A stretch of 64,000 nucleotides of DNA from Ulvibacterium marinum (lineage in GTDB: Bacteria; Bacteroidota; Bacteroidia; Flavobacteriales; Flavobacteriaceae). Both the position numbers and the translations under genes were made by a program. Each line of letters begins with the position of its first letter. Within the stretch, counting starts at the first letter, position 1. The notes under the pieces are model-generated. The model did no database searches, was not told the origin of the DNA, and was given only the letters and a program-made list of their open reading frames with translations. The stretch spans positions 496,001-560,000 of the forward strand of contig NZ_RBCJ01000001.1 of NCBI RefSeq assembly GCF_003626755.1, written 5' to 3'. This document shows positions 62,483 to 64,000 of this stretch, piece by piece.

Positions 62483-62917
62483 TCACTTAGTACCAGTACT
62501 TCCAAAGCCCCCGGACCCACGAACGGTTTCAGATAATTCCGCAACCTCAGTCCAATCCGCTCGTTCATGTTTGGCAACGACCAATTGTGCGATTCGTTCC
62601 CCATTTTCGATTGTAAAGGGAACATCGGAAATATTTACAAGAATCACGCCAATTTCTCCCCTATAATCGGCATCAATTGTTCCTGGGGCATTTAATACGG
62701 TTATCCCCTTTTTTGCGGCCAATCCGCTCCTGGGGCGAACTTGTGCCTCAACCCCTAAGGGAAGTTCTATAAAAAGTCCTGTTGGTACAATGGCCCTCTT
62801 TAAAGGTTGTAACGTTATCCGTTCTGAAATATTGGCCCTTAAATCCATTCCCGCCGATGCTTTTGTTTCATAGTGGGGCAGTGGGTGAGCCGATTTGTTA
62901 ATAATCCTAATCTTCAT
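62483..62917 (-). CDS. dut: dUTP diphosphatase
   Basis: Codes for 144 aa, a trimeric dUTPase that hydrolyses dUTP to dUMP, keeping uracil out of DNA. The five motifs are visible: [43 protein letters not shown] and [10 protein letters not shown] at the C-terminus. It overlaps the flippase gene by 4 bp (ATGA), so the two are translationally coupled. Confidence 0.97.
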   Translation of the reverse strand: MKIRIINKSAHPLPHYETKASAGMDLRANISERITLQPLKRAIVPTGLFIELPLGVEAQVRPRSGLAAKKGITVLNAPGTIDADYRGEIGVILVNISDVPFTIENGERIAQLVVAKHERADWTEVAELSETVRGSGGFGSTGTK

Positions 62918-64000
62918 TTTTTAAAAAATATCTGTTTTAATTTATCATTTTCCATCTTGTAAATCAAGCCTAAGAACAATATGAGCAAAGTTGATCCCAA
63001 CAACAGGTTCCCATTGAAAACATAAAATGATAGTGCGGAAAACAGGATCGATAGTCCTAGATAGAATATAATTTTTCTGAAGTTATAGGGAATAGGATAG
63101 TACATACGTCCAAAAAAGAAAGACATAATCATCATAGACCCATATGCTACCAAGGTCGCCACCGCAGACGCAACATATCCAAAACGAGGAATAAACGCCA
63201 TATTAATTACTATGGTGAGCAAAGCACCTATCAATGATATGTAGGCCCCAATCCTTGTTTTATCCGTTACCTTGTACCAAACGGATAAATTGTGATAAAT
63301 TCCCAGAAAAAAACTGGCCAGGACAATAAGGGGCACAATGGACATGGCTTCCCAATAGGCCTCATTACGAACGAAAATAACCTTCAACACATCCGCAAAA
63401 ACCACTACGGACAATAAAATAATACTTCCTAAAACCACAAAATAATTGGTTACCTGTGCATACGCCTTTTGAGGGTTTTCGGTTTTAAAATGATTAAAAA
63501 AGAAAGGTTCAATTCCCATACGAAAAGCGGTGGCGAACAAGGTCATAAAAAGAGCTAATTTGTAGCATGCGGAATACTTTCCCACTTCGCTTTTAGCGAT
63601 ATCCTCCGGCAACAGCCATTCTAAAAGAATACGGTCAAAAACTTCATTGATTGTAAAGGCCACTCCAGCGATCATAATGGGCATGGAATACCGTATCATC
63701 TTGTGCCATAGCACCTTATCAAAAAAGAAAGGCTGTTGCAAATAGAGATGGGACATTAATATAAGCGTTACGCCGCTCGCCACGAGATTGGATATGAATA
63801 TATACGAAATTTCGAAATTTTCTTGGTACAATCCGCTAAATATGCTTTCAGGATTCCCCTGGGCAATTTTGGGCAGTAATAAAAGAAAGAAAATATTCAA
63901 CCCAAAGTTTAGGGATACGTTCAAAATTTTTATAACAGCATATCTCGTTGGCCTCTCGTTAGCCCTAAGCCATGCAAATGGAATGATGACCAAGGCGTCC
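62914..64000 (-). CDS. Polysaccharide flippase (MATE-type/Wzx-like), C-terminal part
   Basis: The gene runs off the right edge, so only the C-terminal part of about 362 residues is seen; the frame stays open to 64000, so no real start is present. About ten membrane helices are visible ([81 protein letters not shown]). The layout is that of oligosaccharide or lipid flippases of the MOP superfamily, involved in exopolysaccharide or O-antigen export. It is followed by dut, TPR, DUF4292 and EnvC. Confidence 0.9.
   Translation of the reverse strand, partial: DALVIIPFAWLRANERPTRYAVIKILNVSLNFGLNIFFLLLLPKIAQGNPESIFSGLYQENFEISYIFISNLVASGVTLILMSHLYLQQPFFFDKVLWHKMIRYSMPIMIAGVAFTINEVFDRILLEWLLPEDIAKSEVGKYSACYKLALFMTLFATAFRMGIEPFFFNHFKTENPQKAYAQVTNYFVVLGSIILLSVVVFADVLKVIFVRNEAYWEAMSIVPLIVLASFFLGIYHNLSVWYKVTDKTRIGAYISLIGALLTIVINMAFIPRFGYVASAVATLVAYGSMMIMSFFFGRMYYPIPYNFRKIIFYLGLSILFSALSFYVFNGNLLLGSTLLILFLGLIYKMENDKLKQIFFKK

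Noticed and set aside
62914-64000. A start of the flippase at 63993.
   Set aside because: The frame remains open to the window edge and the sequence at that point is inside a membrane-rich domain. The apparent start is an internal TTG codon, so the gene is treated as partial.
1-64000. CRISPR arrays, insertion sequences, integrases and tRNA genes.
   Set aside because: No regularly spaced direct repeats with unique spacers, no transposase or integrase motifs, and no cloverleaf-like sequence was seen in any gap.

Overview
The window is chromosomal DNA from a marine-type member of the Flavobacteriaceae (Bacteroidota). The evidence is a gliding-motility lipoprotein (GldH), a PSP1/RicT protein with a Cys-rich N-terminus, an EnvC-like protein with DUF4292 and TPR neighbours, an HU-CCDC81/SPOR protein, many short lipoprotein signals (…SC, …GC), sulfatase and Asp-box secreted proteins, weak Shine-Dalgarno sequences, and several TAnnTTTG/TTG promoters of the Bacteroidota type. 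The genus (Maribacter, Zobellia or Arenibacter-like) is only a guess. No tRNA, rRNA, CRISPR array, transposase or integrase was seen.

Layout. 1-5220: the start of a secreted protein (minus strand), then a minus-strand suf operon (sufA-type carrier, sufB, a metallo-beta-lactamase lipoprotein, sufC, sufD). 5.3-15.8 kb: two repeat-rich lipoproteins, thiL, a membrane AraC regulator, small membrane proteins, brnQ, a PD40-like lipoprotein and aminopeptidase P. 15.9-27.3 kb: an extracellular catabolism zone with a large sortilin/Asp-box protein, ThuA protein, AraC regulator, acyl-CoA dehydrogenase, sulfatase and a toroid-type putative glycosidase. 27.3-29.2 kb: RimK-like ligase plus aspartoacylase-like hydrolase. 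29.6-33.5 kb: succinate dehydrogenase operon sdhC-sdhA-[four-helix-bundle gene]-sdhB. 33.5-39.3 kb: AraC/GyrI regulator, an orphan Vsr endonuclease, a repressor-like divergent pair, methionine-type aminotransferase, serine hydrolase and GNAT. 39.8-41.6 kb: 3-oxoacid CoA-transferase operon scoA-[four-helix-bundle gene]-scoB. 41.7-45.7 kb: ricT-gldH-PBP1A. 46-53 kb: trhO, recA, a lipoprotein, an ECF sigma factor with a barrel protein, plsC and trpS. 53-64 kb: a TonB-plug protein, dprA, HU/SPOR protein, thioesterase, aldo-keto reductase, and a minus-strand cluster flippase-dut-TPR-DUF4292-EnvC.

The most unusual signal is a set of degenerate repeats with a strict 8-nt period. Two different orphan four-helix-bundle (TIGR02436/S23-like) genes sit exactly between the subunit genes of two unrelated enzymes (sdhA|sdhB and scoA|scoB). 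Each is bracketed by octamer arrays in inverted orientation (GTT…AAC in one case, CAAT…ATTG in the other), and in each the last upstream octamer contains the start codon. A similar inverted octamer array, with no gene inside, fills the sufA-sufB gap, and a short fourth one lies just upstream of scoA. I infer a family of small insertion-like or RNA-structural elements that favour operon junctions. This is an inference from sequence layout and no mobility is shown.

Functionally the window mixes core metabolism (Fe-S assembly, TCA cycle, CoA transfer, thiamine phosphate kinase, dUTPase, RecA, TrpRS), cell envelope biogenesis (PBP1A, EnvC-like activator, SPOR protein, flippase, PlsC, GldH) and secreted carbohydrate/sulfate-ester degradation typical of algae-associated Flavobacteriia.
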